Shown one piece after another: positions 22,867 through 31,382 of a stretch of 40,415 nt of DNA. The notes beneath the pieces are model-generated. The model worked only from the letters and a program-made list of their open reading frames with translations. It was not told the origin of the DNA and made no database searches. The position numbers and the translations under genes are program-made. The stretch spans positions 1 to 40,415 of the forward strand of contig JAAFIA010000045.1 in NCBI GenBank assembly GCA_013298545.1. The letters run 5' to 3'. The first letter of the stretch is position 1, and each line of letters begins with the position of its first letter. The stretch comes from Bacteroidota bacterium (lineage in GTDB: Bacteria; Bacteroidota; Bacteroidia; Palsa-965).

Positions 22867-24750
22867 TTAAACTACTTTGCGAACAATCAAAACTGGGATT
22901 TTAACACGGTGTCGAACTTTTTCAACGGTTGTTCCGAATAACAAATCTTTCCACAAATGGTGGCCGTGTGCGCCCATCACCAATAAATCAGCATCCGATT
23001 GGTTGACGATTTCTGGAATACTATCTTTCGGACTTCCAAAACCAAGCATGGTTTCAATCTGTAAACCAGTTGCGGTGAGTTGCGTTTCATACTGTGCTAA
23101 AGCCTTCCGATCGAAATCTGTTTCGTAGTCTGCTGTTTCGCTCTGCATCACACGCGCACCCGCTGTTTCGACGATATGTACCAGCAAGTATTTAGCATCT
23201 TTTCCGCCTTGCTGTACTGCATGACTAATAGCCTCAGCATCGGAGTCGGAAAAATCGACACAAACCGCAATTTTCTGATACGATTTTCGACCTTGCACCG
23301 CAATACTTTCGGGCAAAATATGCGGAAGTGCGGCGTCTTTTTCGGAAGGTTTGAAAAACGGTTTTAACGTAATCCAAAGCAATAGAACAGCTGCAGCAAT
23401 CGTAATGGGAACTGCCGTTAACGAAAGCAACAACGTATTTTCGCCCGATTGCATTTGTTCGACGAGTGTGGCATAAACCAGTTTGGCGTTTAATCCCACA
23501 ATAATAGCAGCACTCAACCAAGCCGGAATTTTTAACCAAGGCCCGATAACAAATTTGCCCATTAGTTTTTTGTCGCTTACAAAATGAATCAGCGGAATGA
23601 CTGCAAACCCGAGTTGCAAACTCAATACAACTTGACTCAGTACGAGTAAATCATCTGTTTTTTCTTCACCCGCAATCGCAATAACCAAGGCCGCTGGAAT
23701 GATGGCAATGAGTCGCGTAATTAAACGCCGCAGCCAAGGTTGTAAACGTAAATTGAGATAACCCTCCATCACAATTTGTCCAGACAATGTTCCGGTAAGC
23801 GTTGAACTTTGTCCGGCAGCAATGAGTGCAACAGCAAAGAGAATAGGAGCGAGGGCCGTACCTAATATATCGCCTAGAAAAGCATGGGCATCTTGAATGC
23901 TTTCAATACCGGTCATGCCATTGGTATGAAACGACGCAGCCGCTAAAATCAAAATCGCAGCATTGACAAAAAGTGCAAGATTAAGCGCAACAGCCGAATC
24001 AATGACATTGTATTTAATGGCCTGTCTGATTCCTTTATCTGAACGATCTATGCGACGTGTTTGCACAAGCGACGAATGCAAATATAAATTGTGCGGCATC
24101 ACCGTTGCCCCAATAATACCAATAGCAATATAAAGCGCTTGATCGTTTGGAATGCTTGGTTTTAATCCGCTGAGAATACTTAAACCATGTGGCTTCGCAA
24201 AAAATAATTCGGCCACAAAAGCCAAACCAATAATACTAACCAAACTGATGATAAACGCCTCCATCTTACGAATGCCAAAGCGTTGTAAAATCAACAATAG
24301 AAATGTGTCGAGTACTGTAATGCAAATACCTGTTAGCAATGGAATATCGAAAAGCAATTGCAAACCGATGGCCATGCCCACGACTTCGGCCAAGTCGGTT
24401 GCTGCAATTGCAATCTCCGCCAAAAACCACAAGGAGCGATTGATCATTTTGGGATAATATGCCCGCGATGCTTGTGCCAAATCCATTCCGGCAACTACAC
24501 CCAAACGCGCACTTAAACTTTGCAACAACAGCGCCATCAGGTTCGATAAAACCAAGACCCAAACCAAGGTGTAACCAAATTTACTTCCGCCAGCAATGTC
24601 GGTAGCCCAGTTTCCCGGATCCATATAACCAACACTGACCATATATGCAGGGCCTAAAAATGCAAACAACCTGCGCCAGCCACCCGCATGCACCGTTGTG
24701 TCAACGGTCTGGTGTACTTCCTGCAACGATTTCGATTTTTCGCGATTCAT
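22867..24750 (-). CDS. mntH: Nramp-type manganese/iron transporter fused to a UspA domain
   Basis: This inner-membrane proton-coupled importer takes up Mn2+ and probably Fe2+. With the ATG at 24750 (MNREKSKSL) it has 627 residues. The Nramp metal-site motifs are present: DPGN at 44-47 in helix 1 and MPH at 218-220 in helix 6. About 11 membrane segments end near residue 465. A universal stress protein domain follows (about 490-627; IAVCVDFSDSDAEA... and GAHGHHLWKDLLFGTTVEKV with the GxxG-type ATP-binding loop). The start follows the mntR stop by 10 bases; an ATG at 24777 would overlap mntR by 17 bases. The UspA tail may couple nucleotide state to transport, which is inference. Confidence 0.93.
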   Translation of the reverse strand: MNREKSKSLQEVHQTVDTTVHAGGWRRLFAFLGPAYMVSVGYMDPGNWATDIAGGSKFGYTLVWVLVLSNLMALLLQSLSARLGVVAGMDLAQASRAYYPKMINRSLWFLAEIAIAATDLAEVVGMAIGLQLLFDIPLLTGICITVLDTFLLLILQRFGIRKMEAFIISLVSIIGLAFVAELFFAKPHGLSILSGLKPSIPNDQALYIAIGIIGATVMPHNLYLHSSLVQTRRIDRSDKGIRQAIKYNVIDSAVALNLALFVNAAILILAAASFHTNGMTGIESIQDAHAFLGDILGTALAPILFAVALIAAGQSSTLTGTLSGQIVMEGYLNLRLQPWLRRLITRLIAIIPAALVIAIAGEEKTDDLLVLSQVVLSLQLGFAVIPLIHFVSDKKLMGKFVIGPWLKIPAWLSAAIIVGLNAKLVYATLVEQMQSGENTLLLSLTAVPITIAAAVLLLWITLKPFFKPSEKDAALPHILPESIAVQGRKSYQKIAVCVDFSDSDAEAISHAVQQGGKDAKYLLVHIVETAGARVMQSETADYETDFDRKALAQYETQLTATGLQIETMLGFGSPKDSIPEIVNQSDADLLVMGAHGHHLWKDLLFGTTVEKVRHRVKIPVLIVRKVV

Positions 24751-24760
24751 AATATGTGTT

Positions 24761-25417
24761 TTATTGTTCGGTAACAAGCAGGTTGCGTGCTACTTCATGA
24801 CTGAAAAGCACCGATTTTTTTTTGTTGATCGTAATTTTTACAGACAGATCGTACGCCTCAATATTATCGATGGCAAGTAAAGTTCCTAAACCAATACCGT
24901 AACTATCTAAATACCTCAAGAAAACGGGAGAATGTTCGACAACACCTACAACAACATAAGGTGTTTTAACTGTTCCATGAGCAAGTAAAATACCCGTGTC
25001 AGATAAAATTTTTCCGTCTTTGTCTGGTATCGGATCACCGTGTGGATCTACTTTCGGAAAACCTAAAAAATGATCCAATCTATCGGTCAACGATTCAGAC
25101 TCGATATGTTCCAATTGTTCTGCAATGTCGTGCACTTCGTCCCAACCAAAGCCGAGCTTATCGCGCAGAAAAACTTCCCATAAACGGTGCTTGCGTACAA
25201 TTTCCAATGCTTTTTTTCTACCACTTGCGGTAAGTTTCACGCCTTGGTAAGGTTTGTAACCAATGAGTTTTTTAGCGGCTAGTTTCTTGAGCATATCGGT
25301 AACAGACGCTGGGCGCATCGCTAGTATTTCGGCCAATGCATTTGTTGAAACTGCTTCGCTATCAGGAGTTAACTTCCAAATAGCTTTCAAATAATTTTCC
25401 TCAGAAGAAGTTGCCAT
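24761..25417 (-). CDS. DtxR-family metal-dependent repressor (MntR/IdeR type)
   Basis: This cytosolic regulator binds Mn2+ or Fe2+ and represses metal-uptake genes. The 218 residues show a winged helix at about 1-65 (ALAEILAMRPASVTDMLKKL as recognition region), a metal-binding dimerisation domain (about 66-140; HDIAEQLEHIES and DRLDHFLGFPKVDPHGDPIP), and a C-terminal FeoA/SH3-like domain (about 145-218), so it is the three-domain form. Being the first gene before mntH it is most likely MntR-like, but metal preference cannot be told by eye. A 16-base palindrome at 25459-25474 is the likely operator and suggests autoregulation of the pair. Confidence 0.92.
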   Translation of the reverse strand: MATSSEENYLKAIWKLTPDSEAVSTNALAEILAMRPASVTDMLKKLAAKKLIGYKPYQGVKLTASGRKKALEIVRKHRLWEVFLRDKLGFGWDEVHDIAEQLEHIESESLTDRLDHFLGFPKVDPHGDPIPDKDGKILSDTGILLAHGTVKTPYVVVGVVEHSPVFLRYLDSYGIGLGTLLAIDNIEAYDLSVKITINKKKSVLFSHEVARNLLVTEQ

Positions 25418-25421
25418 GAGA

Positions 25422-25429
25422 CAAAGCTA
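25422..25429 (-). promoter_or_regulatory. Candidate -7 box (TAGCTTTG) for mntR-mntH
   Basis: TAGCTTTG on the minus strand matches TAnnTTTG and ends 4 bases before the ATG at 25417, implying a leaderless mRNA. No TTG is seen at the usual -33 distance. Confidence 0.4.
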
Positions 25430-25458
25430 ATTATAAATATGATATAGCTAAATTAAAA

Positions 25459-25474
25459 TTTAGACTAGCCTAAA
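25459..25474. promoter_or_regulatory. Probable DtxR/MntR operator palindrome
   Basis: TTTAGACTAGCCTAAA is a 16-base palindrome with one mismatched pair. It resembles DtxR-family boxes (TTAGG-CTAG-CCTAA type). It lies 41 bases upstream of the mntR ATG, just upstream of the proposed -7 box and about where the -33 region would fall, so a bound repressor would block transcription of mntR-mntH. Confidence 0.7.
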
Positions 25475-25491
25475 AAATAATTTATAGGCAC

Positions 25492-25528
25492 AAAAAAAGA
25501 GGCTCTTGTTTGAAGAGCCTCTTTTTTT
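25492..25528. terminator. Bidirectional intrinsic terminator
   Basis: A perfect 9-base stem GAGGCTCTT (25499-25507) / AAGAGCCTC (25513-25521) with a 5-base loop is flanked by seven A and seven T residues. On the minus strand it terminates the T9SS type B gene (stop at 25542) and separates it from mntR. Confidence 0.9.
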
Positions 25529-25541
25529 ATACTTAACTAGA

Positions 25542-27296
25542 TTAATTACGCATCAAGTGAACAAAACCATTGTGTTCAATTGGTTCTGATTCTTCTTTAC
25601 AACGGGAAGTGAAGCGTGTAACATAGTAATAAACACCATCACTAGCATCTTTACCGTTTACACGACCATCCCAACCAAACGTGTAATCATTGGAGTAGAA
25701 TACCTCAATTCCCCAACGGTCATAAACCCAAACTTCATACGTGGCTACATAAAGCATAGCAAAATCATAAGCTGGCTGACTAGTAGAGGCTTGTTGGTTG
25801 ACAATCGTATTGTCATAATAAGGATAGAAATAATCGTTCTTTCCATCATTATTCGGTGTAAATACGTTTACGAGGGAATCGGGTAAGAACAAGTTGGCTG
25901 GCGGAACAAGCCCTAGTGTGTAAGTTTCATAAACAGGGCAACTTGGTGCGGTCTGATAAACGATATCGTAAGTAGCACCCATTTGCGGGTTGTTGATGAC
26001 TAAATCAACGGTACTGCTGACGAGGTTGCTATCGGCATCATACCAAGCATAGTTGGCGAAGCCTGGGACGCCATTCAATGTAATCTGTTCGTCGCCTGCA
26101 CAAAATTGTGTGGTTACACCCGTTGTATCTAGGCGTGGTGGCTCTACAAGTTGAATAGTATCATAATCTTCGCAACCAAGCGAGTCGGTAATTAATACAA
26201 TATATTCGCCCGGCCCGAGGTTATTGATGCTTGCAGAAGTGGCACTTGTATTCCAAGAATACGTGTAAGGAGGAATACCATCATTACAGCTACTTGCAAG
26301 TGAACCGTCATCAGCATTCCAGCAGGTAATATTCGTTGGAGCAGTTTGGGCGGTAATCACCGAATATTGCAAATTTGCAAGGAGTGTGGTCGGACAACCA
26401 GCAACGGAAGTCATCTGAACGCTGTACTGCGAATTTACTTGTGGATTGTTAAGTACAAGTGTATCGGCTGTTGCTCCTGGGATTGGGTTGTTTTGTGGGT
26501 CGTACCATTGATAAGTGGTGTAACCGCTTGGCGCAACAAGCAAAACTTGTGTGTTGCCGGGACAAAAGTTGACATCAATTTCAAGGTTAGAGCAAGAAGC
26601 ATCAACATAAGCATAACCATAATGGCCACCAAGTGTGCAATCGGAAGTTTGGAAAACGATAGTCATGGTTTGTCCGATATACGGAGTCAAATCAAGACCA
26701 ACAACAGTCCAACATTTGTATTTTGGCGTTCCGCCGGGTGATGTAATGAAGGAAGGATCTGATCCAGCATATACATCATACGTTCCGCAAGGTCCAGGAA
26801 TAACTTGACCGTTTTGGTCAAGAACTTGTACCGAGAAGCGTGGTTGCTCAGTAGCTGTATGGAAAGGGTCTTCCAAGACAACCGAATACGCATAAACGAA
26901 ACCTGCATTTTGGGCCGTTACAAATACAGAATACTCAATCTTTTCTGTTTCGGCACCAACGTTTTGATTGCCCAAACGAATGCAATTGCCGCCCAATGGC
27001 GAAACAAAAGACATACAAGGATCGGGTTGGTTGGAGTTCGGGTTGATACAATTCGGATCTGTTCCCGGAATTGTCAATACAGAAGAATGTTGTGTCGAAA
27101 GTGGTGTCTGATCTACAAGATACAGGCCCGTTGTAGTTACAGTCCAAGCTGTATTTGGGACAAAACCTTCGGAGAGAAGCCAACTGTTAAAATCGCCATC
27201 TTCGAAGCCAACGTTGTTGCAGTTCTGGGCATTGAGTTGCAGTGCACCTGTGCCACACAGGAGAGCAGTTGCCCAAAGGAGTACATGTTTTTTCAT
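25542..27296 (-). CDS. Secreted surface protein with T9SS type B sorting domain (gliding-motility C-terminal)
   Basis: With the ATG at 27296 (MKKHVLLWATALL) the protein has 584 residues. A signal peptide (1-23, ending LNAQ) comes first. A jelly-roll-like N-terminal part follows (about 24-245), then Ig/PKD-like strands and a SprB-type repeat (CWNADDGSLAS... PPYTYSWNTSATSASI... YIVLITDSLGC). Another Ig-like unit leads to a CHU_C/gliding-motility C-terminal domain (about 475-584; VFTPNNDGKNDYFYPYYD and VYDRWGIEVFYSNDYTFGWD). Such domains direct export through the type IX system and retention on the cell surface. The role is probably adhesion or matrix binding; no catalytic motif is visible. The gene is monocistronic with a terminator downstream. 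Confidence 0.88.
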   Translation of the reverse strand: MKKHVLLWATALLCGTGALQLNAQNCNNVGFEDGDFNSWLLSEGFVPNTAWTVTTTGLYLVDQTPLSTQHSSVLTIPGTDPNCINPNSNQPDPCMSFVSPLGGNCIRLGNQNVGAETEKIEYSVFVTAQNAGFVYAYSVVLEDPFHTATEQPRFSVQVLDQNGQVIPGPCGTYDVYAGSDPSFITSPGGTPKYKCWTVVGLDLTPYIGQTMTIVFQTSDCTLGGHYGYAYVDASCSNLEIDVNFCPGNTQVLLVAPSGYTTYQWYDPQNNPIPGATADTLVLNNPQVNSQYSVQMTSVAGCPTTLLANLQYSVITAQTAPTNITCWNADDGSLASSCNDGIPPYTYSWNTSATSASINNLGPGEYIVLITDSLGCEDYDTIQLVEPPRLDTTGVTTQFCAGDEQITLNGVPGFANYAWYDADSNLVSSTVDLVINNPQMGATYDIVYQTAPSCPVYETYTLGLVPPANLFLPDSLVNVFTPNNDGKNDYFYPYYDNTIVNQQASTSQPAYDFAMLYVATYEVWVYDRWGIEVFYSNDYTFGWDGRVNGKDASDGVYYYVTRFTSRCKEESEPIEHNGFVHLMRN

Positions 27297-27511
27297 AGTG
27301 TTGCCATTAGGACGAACAGTCCAATCGGAACGCAAAGTATTAAAAAATACACAGATACACAAATCTGCGCATAAACCTTAACGTTGAGACAGACCTCATC
27401 AACTCCTCTAACGTGAAAAAACGCAGAAGATACAGTTAAGAACAAAATATTAATAGCAATGTTTAAAATCAGGAAGAATGGCCTATCTTCAACCTATAAT
27501 TTCAACCTGTT

Positions 27512-29242
27512 ATGACACGCATATTTACCTGCTGCACAATTTTTTTGTTCGTCCTATCGTCTAAGTTGAACGCGCAACAAGCGCTTCCTGTTGGTATGAC
27601 CCCCGCCGAACAAAACCTCATGCCGTCTTATCTGCAACAAATTCAACCAGCCGGAATTCCGCTGCCCCCCGCATCGCCCGTGCGCACCATGGCCGAATGG
27701 GAAGAAATTCAGGCCCTAACCATTACTTGGACCAGCTACGCCTCAACGCTTCGCCAAATTGTTGCGGCGGCACAAACCGAAACACAGGTTTATATTATTT
27801 GTACCGATTCCAATACCGTGAAGAGTTACCTTACTACAAATAATATTCCGTTGACCAATTTGCATTACGTTCAGGCTCCATACAATAGCGTTTGGATGCG
27901 TGATTATGGACAAAACACGGCCTATACAAACGATGTCGATTCACTCATTCTCGTCGATTGGATTTACAACCGTCCACGTCCTAAAGATGATACCATTCCC
28001 AGTGTTTTAGCACGCGAATTTGGAATCCCGCTTTACGAAACAACAATGGCTCCTTACGACCTGATTCACACAGGCGGAAATTTCATGAGCGATGGTTTTG
28101 GAACGGCGTTTTCTTCGGAATTGGTTTTGGACGAGAATCCCAGCAAAACAAACGACCAGATTGATAGCATCATGTCGTGGTTTATGGGCATTGATCGGTA
28201 TATCTTAATGCCAACGTTGCCTTACGATGGCATTCACCACATTGATATGCACATGAAATTGCTCGATGAAGAAACCATTCTCGTTGGGCAATACCCACAA
28301 GGCGTTTCCGATGGCCCACAGATTGAAGCCAATTTGCAATTTGTGTTGTCAAATTTTAATTCCGTTTACGGAACACCGTACAAAGTAGTGCGCATTCCAC
28401 AACCACCCGATAATAATGGTGATTATCCCAATCAAGGCGGCGACTACTGCACGTATTCCAATGCTGTTTTTGTCAACAAAACGGTAATTCTTCCACTTTA
28501 CTACATGCAGTACGATACAACCGCACTTCGTATTTGGCAAGAGGCGTTGCCCGGTTATCGCATTGTTGGCATCAATTGCAATACCATCATTCAGGCAAGC
28601 GGTGCTATTCATTGCATTACACACAGTATCGGTGTCGCTGATCCGTTATTGATTTCGCATCAAGAATTACCCAATACAACCAATACAATTACGCCTTATC
28701 AAGTTGATGCCTTGGTGAAACATCGTTCTGGAATTCAAACGGCAACCTTATTTTGGAGCATCGATACATCACAGGCATGGAATCAAGTTACCATGAATTT
28801 AACCAATGCAACGACAGATACATGGACGGGTTACATTCCGGCTCAAGCTGCAGGAACAACGGTTTACTATTATGTACAAGGACAATCCGTTTCAGGAAAA
28901 GTACAAGTGCGCCCCATGCCAGCACCACAAGGATTCTGGCAGTTTGATGTTACTGGATTTGTTGCTGTTGCTGAACAACATACCGAAATTGAGTTTTTGC
29001 CTGTTTATCCCAATCCTTCGCACGGCATTACCTGTATTCCGCTTGTATGCCCTGAAGAAATAACGGGTCGTTTGGTATTGCTCGATATGACTGGCCGTGA
29101 AGTGATGGTAATTTCCGAAGGACGTTTTGCTGCTGGATCGAAAAATTATTTTTTCAATTCATTGGGAATGGCTGCGGGTGTTTATCAAATCGTTTTACAA
29201 ACAGAAAACGGAAACCAAGTTCAAAAATTAATGGTGCGTTAA
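27512..29242 (+). CDS. Secreted peptidylarginine deiminase (PPAD-like) with T9SS type A sorting domain
   Basis: This deiminase converts arginine (peptidyl or free) to citrulline, or agmatine to N-carbamoylputrescine. Its 576 residues comprise a signal peptide (1-21), a catalytic pentein domain (about 50-385), an Ig-like domain (about 395-485) and a C-terminal type A sorting domain (about 500-576; VYPNPSHGITCIP, ending VQKLMVR). Likely catalytic residues are Asp131 (WMRDYGQ), His243 and Asp245 (IHHIDMH), and Cys368 (GAIHCIT). Arg154 and Arg156 (YNRPRP) sit where Porphyromonas PPAD holds the C-terminal arginine carboxylate (its Arg152 and Arg154). This, the Ig-like domain and the export signals make a PPAD-type peptide deiminase likelier than a cytosolic agmatine deiminase. 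Confidence 0.85.
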   Translation: MTRIFTCCTIFLFVLSSKLNAQQALPVGMTPAEQNLMPSYLQQIQPAGIPLPPASPVRTMAEWEEIQALTITWTSYASTLRQIVAAAQTETQVYIICTDSNTVKSYLTTNNIPLTNLHYVQAPYNSVWMRDYGQNTAYTNDVDSLILVDWIYNRPRPKDDTIPSVLAREFGIPLYETTMAPYDLIHTGGNFMSDGFGTAFSSELVLDENPSKTNDQIDSIMSWFMGIDRYILMPTLPYDGIHHIDMHMKLLDEETILVGQYPQGVSDGPQIEANLQFVLSNFNSVYGTPYKVVRIPQPPDNNGDYPNQGGDYCTYSNAVFVNKTVILPLYYMQYDTTALRIWQEALPGYRIVGINCNTIIQASGAIHCITHSIGVADPLLISHQELPNTTNTITPYQVDALVKHRSGIQTATLFWSIDTSQAWNQVTMNLTNATTDTWTGYIPAQAAGTTVYYYVQGQSVSGKVQVRPMPAPQGFWQFDVTGFVAVAEQHTEIEFLPVYPNPSHGITCIPLVCPEEITGRLVLLDMTGREVMVISEGRFAAGSKNYFFNSLGMAAGVYQIVLQTENGNQVQKLMVR

Positions 29243-29246
29243 GGAG
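29241..29246 (+). promoter_or_regulatory. Shine-Dalgarno sequence (AAGGAG) deciding the DciA start
   Basis: AAGGAG lies 6 bases before the ATG at 29253, immediately after the deiminase stop. Shine-Dalgarno sites are rare in this window, so this one favours 29253 over the ATG at 29283 and suggests cotranscription with the upstream gene. Confidence 0.65.
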
Positions 29247-29252
29247 AAAAAA

Positions 29253-29549
29253 ATGTCGTTGAAAAAAGGAAATGAATACACGATGAAAGAGGCGTTGGCG
29301 GAAATGCTCCGCAATACGCGTTTGGAACGTGGATTGAATGAAACAAAAATTTACAATGCGTGGGAACAGGTCATGGGAGCTGCCATTACCAAATATACCC
29401 GCAGCCTACATATTGAAAAATCGACCCTTTTTGTTGAATTGTCTTCTGCCTCCCTTCGGGAAGAACTTTCGTATGGCCGTTCAAAAATTGTCAAAATGCT
29501 GAACGATGCTGTCGGAACAGAAGTAATTACAGAAGTAATTTTACGTTAG
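29253..29549 (+). CDS. DciA-like (DUF721) protein
   Basis: The 98-residue protein has the DUF721 pattern: LAEMLRNTRLERGLNETKIYNAWEQVMG, quoted as LAEMLRNTRLERGL and NETKIYNAWEQVMG, then AITKYTRSLHIEKSTLFVEL and LREELSYGRSKIVKMLN. DUF721 proteins include DciA, the ancestral loader of the replicative helicase DnaB in bacteria without DnaC, and the short Bacteroidota form usually has just this domain. A replication role is known for the family and inferred here. The start follows the deiminase stop by 10 bases, and the HD hydrolase begins 6 bases after its end, giving a likely three-gene transcript. Confidence 0.82.
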   Translation: MSLKKGNEYTMKEALAEMLRNTRLERGLNETKIYNAWEQVMGAAITKYTRSLHIEKSTLFVELSSASLREELSYGRSKIVKMLNDAVGTEVITEVILR

Positions 29550-29554
29550 TAAGT

Positions 29555-30085
29555 ATGAAGAAAATTTCTCAAGCATTGGTTTTTGCATCCAATGCGCACC
29601 GCGGACAACTCCGCAAAGATGGAAAGACCCCTTACATCAATCATCCTATTCAGGTTATGAATTTGTTGGTGGAGGAGGGAATTGACGATGCTGAATTGCT
29701 TTGTGCGGCATTGCTACACGATGTTGTCGAAGACACCGATACAAGTACCGAATTGATTGAAAAAAAATTCGGGAAACGTGTTGCTGAACTGGTTGCAGAA
29801 GTAACCGACGATAAATTTTTATCGCAGGTTGAACGCAAACAAAAGCAGTTGGCTACCGCATCGCAATTGAGTTACGAAGCACGACTGATTCGGCTCTGCG
29901 ATAAAATCTGCAATGTGCACGATATGTTGCATGCACCGCCCCGCTATTGGGAAACCGAAATGCGCATGAATTATGTGCGTTGGGGAATGGCGGTAGTGGA
30001 TGAAATTCGTGGAACACACGCCGGTTTGGAACGTCGCTTTGATCTGATCCTGCGCGATGTGCAAATGCCCGTAAGTGATCTGTAA
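29555..30085 (+). CDS. Small HD-domain protein, probable alarmone hydrolase (MESH1/SAH-like)
   Basis: The 176-residue single-domain HD protein has the RelA/SpoT hydrolase residues: HRGQLRKDGKTPYINHP (His15, His30), LLHDVVEDT (His55, Asp56, Glu59, Asp60) and RLCDKICNV (Asp116, Asn120). This set predicts Mn2+-dependent cleavage of the 3'-diphosphate of (p)ppGpp; substrate is inferred from homology. There is no synthetase domain. It is the second such protein in the window (see 8008-8556) and here sits next to DciA in what looks like a core operon. Its stop lies 3 bases from the convergent RsmI-like gene. Confidence 0.85.
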   Translation: MKKISQALVFASNAHRGQLRKDGKTPYINHPIQVMNLLVEEGIDDAELLCAALLHDVVEDTDTSTELIEKKFGKRVAELVAEVTDDKFLSQVERKQKQLATASQLSYEARLIRLCDKICNVHDMLHAPPRYWETEMRMNYVRWGMAVVDEIRGTHAGLERRFDLILRDVQMPVSDL

Positions 30086-30088
30086 AAG

Positions 30089-30802
30089 TTAACGTCCAAG
30101 TAAAAATACCGCAGGCCGCTTATGTAAGTCGGGCAAGGTTGTGTGCTTCCATTTAGCAATGGTTTGTGTGCGCACATACTCGGTTTCGAGCGTTAGATCA
30201 CAAGCGATGCAGAGACGTGTTTCGGACGAACAAAAAGTGAATAATTCTTCGATGACTTGTTTGTTGCGGTAAGGCGTTTCGATAAAAAATTGTGTTTCGT
30301 TGCGTTGGTGAGCATCGCGTTCGAGTGCGCGGATGGCGCGTTGGCGCTCCGATTTATCAATGGGCAAATACCCGTGAAAACAAAACGATTGTCCATTCAT
30401 GCCCGAAGCCATCAAGGCGAGTAAAAGTGATGAAGGGCCAGTTAACGGAACAACACGAATGTCTTTTTGATGGGCAAGCCTTACCATCTCTGCGCCTGGA
30501 TCTGCAACACCCGGACAACCTGCTTCAGAAAGTAAACCAATATCTTCGCCAGCAAGTGCAGCATCTAAATACCGATGAGTTTCGTATTCACTTGTATGTT
30601 TCCCAATGGGATGCAAAATCAATTCGGAAATAGGAAAAGGTGTTCCTGCTTTTTTTAAAAAACGCCGCGCCGATTTTTCATCTTCAACGATAAATGTTTT
30701 CAGCTTGCGCATGACTTCCAAGGCCGATGGCGGCAATACCCATTCAGGCGCGGTTTCTTCTCCGAGAGTTACGGGTATTAAATATAGTTTTCCAGAACTC
30801 AT
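30089..30802 (-). CDS. RsmI-like SAM-dependent methyltransferase (tetrapyrrole-methylase fold)
   Basis: The 237 residues show the RsmI-type landmarks: LIPVTLGEE at the N-terminus, LLSEAGCPGVADPGAEMVRLA (quoted as LLSEAGCPGVADPG) and VVPLTGPSSLLLALMASGMN. RsmI 2'-O-methylates C1402 of 16S rRNA. This protein is about 40-50 residues shorter than E. coli RsmI, and its start differs from the usual L.V..PIGN form (here LYLIPVTLGEE). It belongs to the shorter Bacteroidota branch annotated only as SAM-dependent methyltransferase, so I give no symbol. The start overlaps the phosphatase stop by 4 bases. Confidence 0.85.
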   Translation of the reverse strand: MSSGKLYLIPVTLGEETAPEWVLPPSALEVMRKLKTFIVEDEKSARRFLKKAGTPFPISELILHPIGKHTSEYETHRYLDAALAGEDIGLLSEAGCPGVADPGAEMVRLAHQKDIRVVPLTGPSSLLLALMASGMNGQSFCFHGYLPIDKSERQRAIRALERDAHQRNETQFFIETPYRNKQVIEELFTFCSSETRLCIACDLTLETEYVRTQTIAKWKHTTLPDLHKRPAVFLLGR

Positions 30803-31275
30803 AACGCATGTTGTTTTAATAAATCGTCAGCCAGTTTGGTACACGCTCGATCAACCAATTGAAATACATGTTCAAAACCGGTTTCGCCGCCATAATAGGG
30901 ATCAGGAACAGCACGGTTTTCACCTTTCCAAACAGTATTTAAGAGTAAATCAACTTTTGACTTTTCTTCTTCTGTCTGCGCCAAAGCAATAACATCGCGG
31001 TAGTTGGAGCTATCCATGACATAAATAAAATCGAATGCTGCAAAATCGTGCCGTGTAAATTGCCGCGAAATAAGTTGAGACAAATCGACTTGATGTTTAC
31101 GTGCATTTTGAATGGTTCGGGCATCAGGATGATCACCCGTGTGATAACCGGATGTACCTGCCGAATCTACACGAATATTATGTAATCCACGCTCGTTTAA
31201 ACGATGGCGCAAAATGCCTTCGGCTAGTGGCGAACGGCAAATATTGCCCAAGCAAACCATAAGTATTGAACTCAT
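30799..31275 (-). CDS. Low-molecular-weight protein-tyrosine phosphatase
   Basis: With the ATG at 31275 (MSSILMVCLGNICRSP) the protein has 158 residues, the family size. The P-loop CLGNICRS contains the nucleophile Cys8 and Arg14, and the general acid is Asp125 in VPDPYYGG. It removes phosphate from tyrosine, for example on BY-kinases for exopolysaccharide, or from arginine in some relatives; target unknown. The open frame extends upstream to 31419, but the P-loop must be near the N-terminus. Its end overlaps the RsmI-like start by 4 bases, so the two form an operon. Confidence 0.92.
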   Translation of the reverse strand: MSSILMVCLGNICRSPLAEGILRHRLNERGLHNIRVDSAGTSGYHTGDHPDARTIQNARKHQVDLSQLISRQFTRHDFAAFDFIYVMDSSNYRDVIALAQTEEEKSKVDLLLNTVWKGENRAVPDPYYGGETGFEHVFQLVDRACTKLADDLLKQHAL

Positions 31276-31294
31276 TTTATCAGGAATAAGGCTG

Positions 31295-31302
31295 CAAATA
31301 TA
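31295..31302 (-). promoter_or_regulatory. Candidate -7 box (TATATTTG) for the phosphatase-RsmI-like operon
   Basis: TATATTTG on the minus strand matches TAnnTTTG and lies 19 bases before the ATG at 31275. No TTG was found at the expected distance, so this is tentative. Confidence 0.4.
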
Positions 31303-31382
31303 GGCTGCAAGAGACTTGAATGAAACACCGTAAATGCAGGATCGCTGTTTTTTTTGTATTTTTATCATCGACCAGATACCGG

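Noticed and set aside
26805-27374. 189-residue ORF on the plus strand
   Set aside because: It is antisense to the signal peptide and N-terminal domain of the T9SS type B gene; Cys/Arg-rich and not gene-like.
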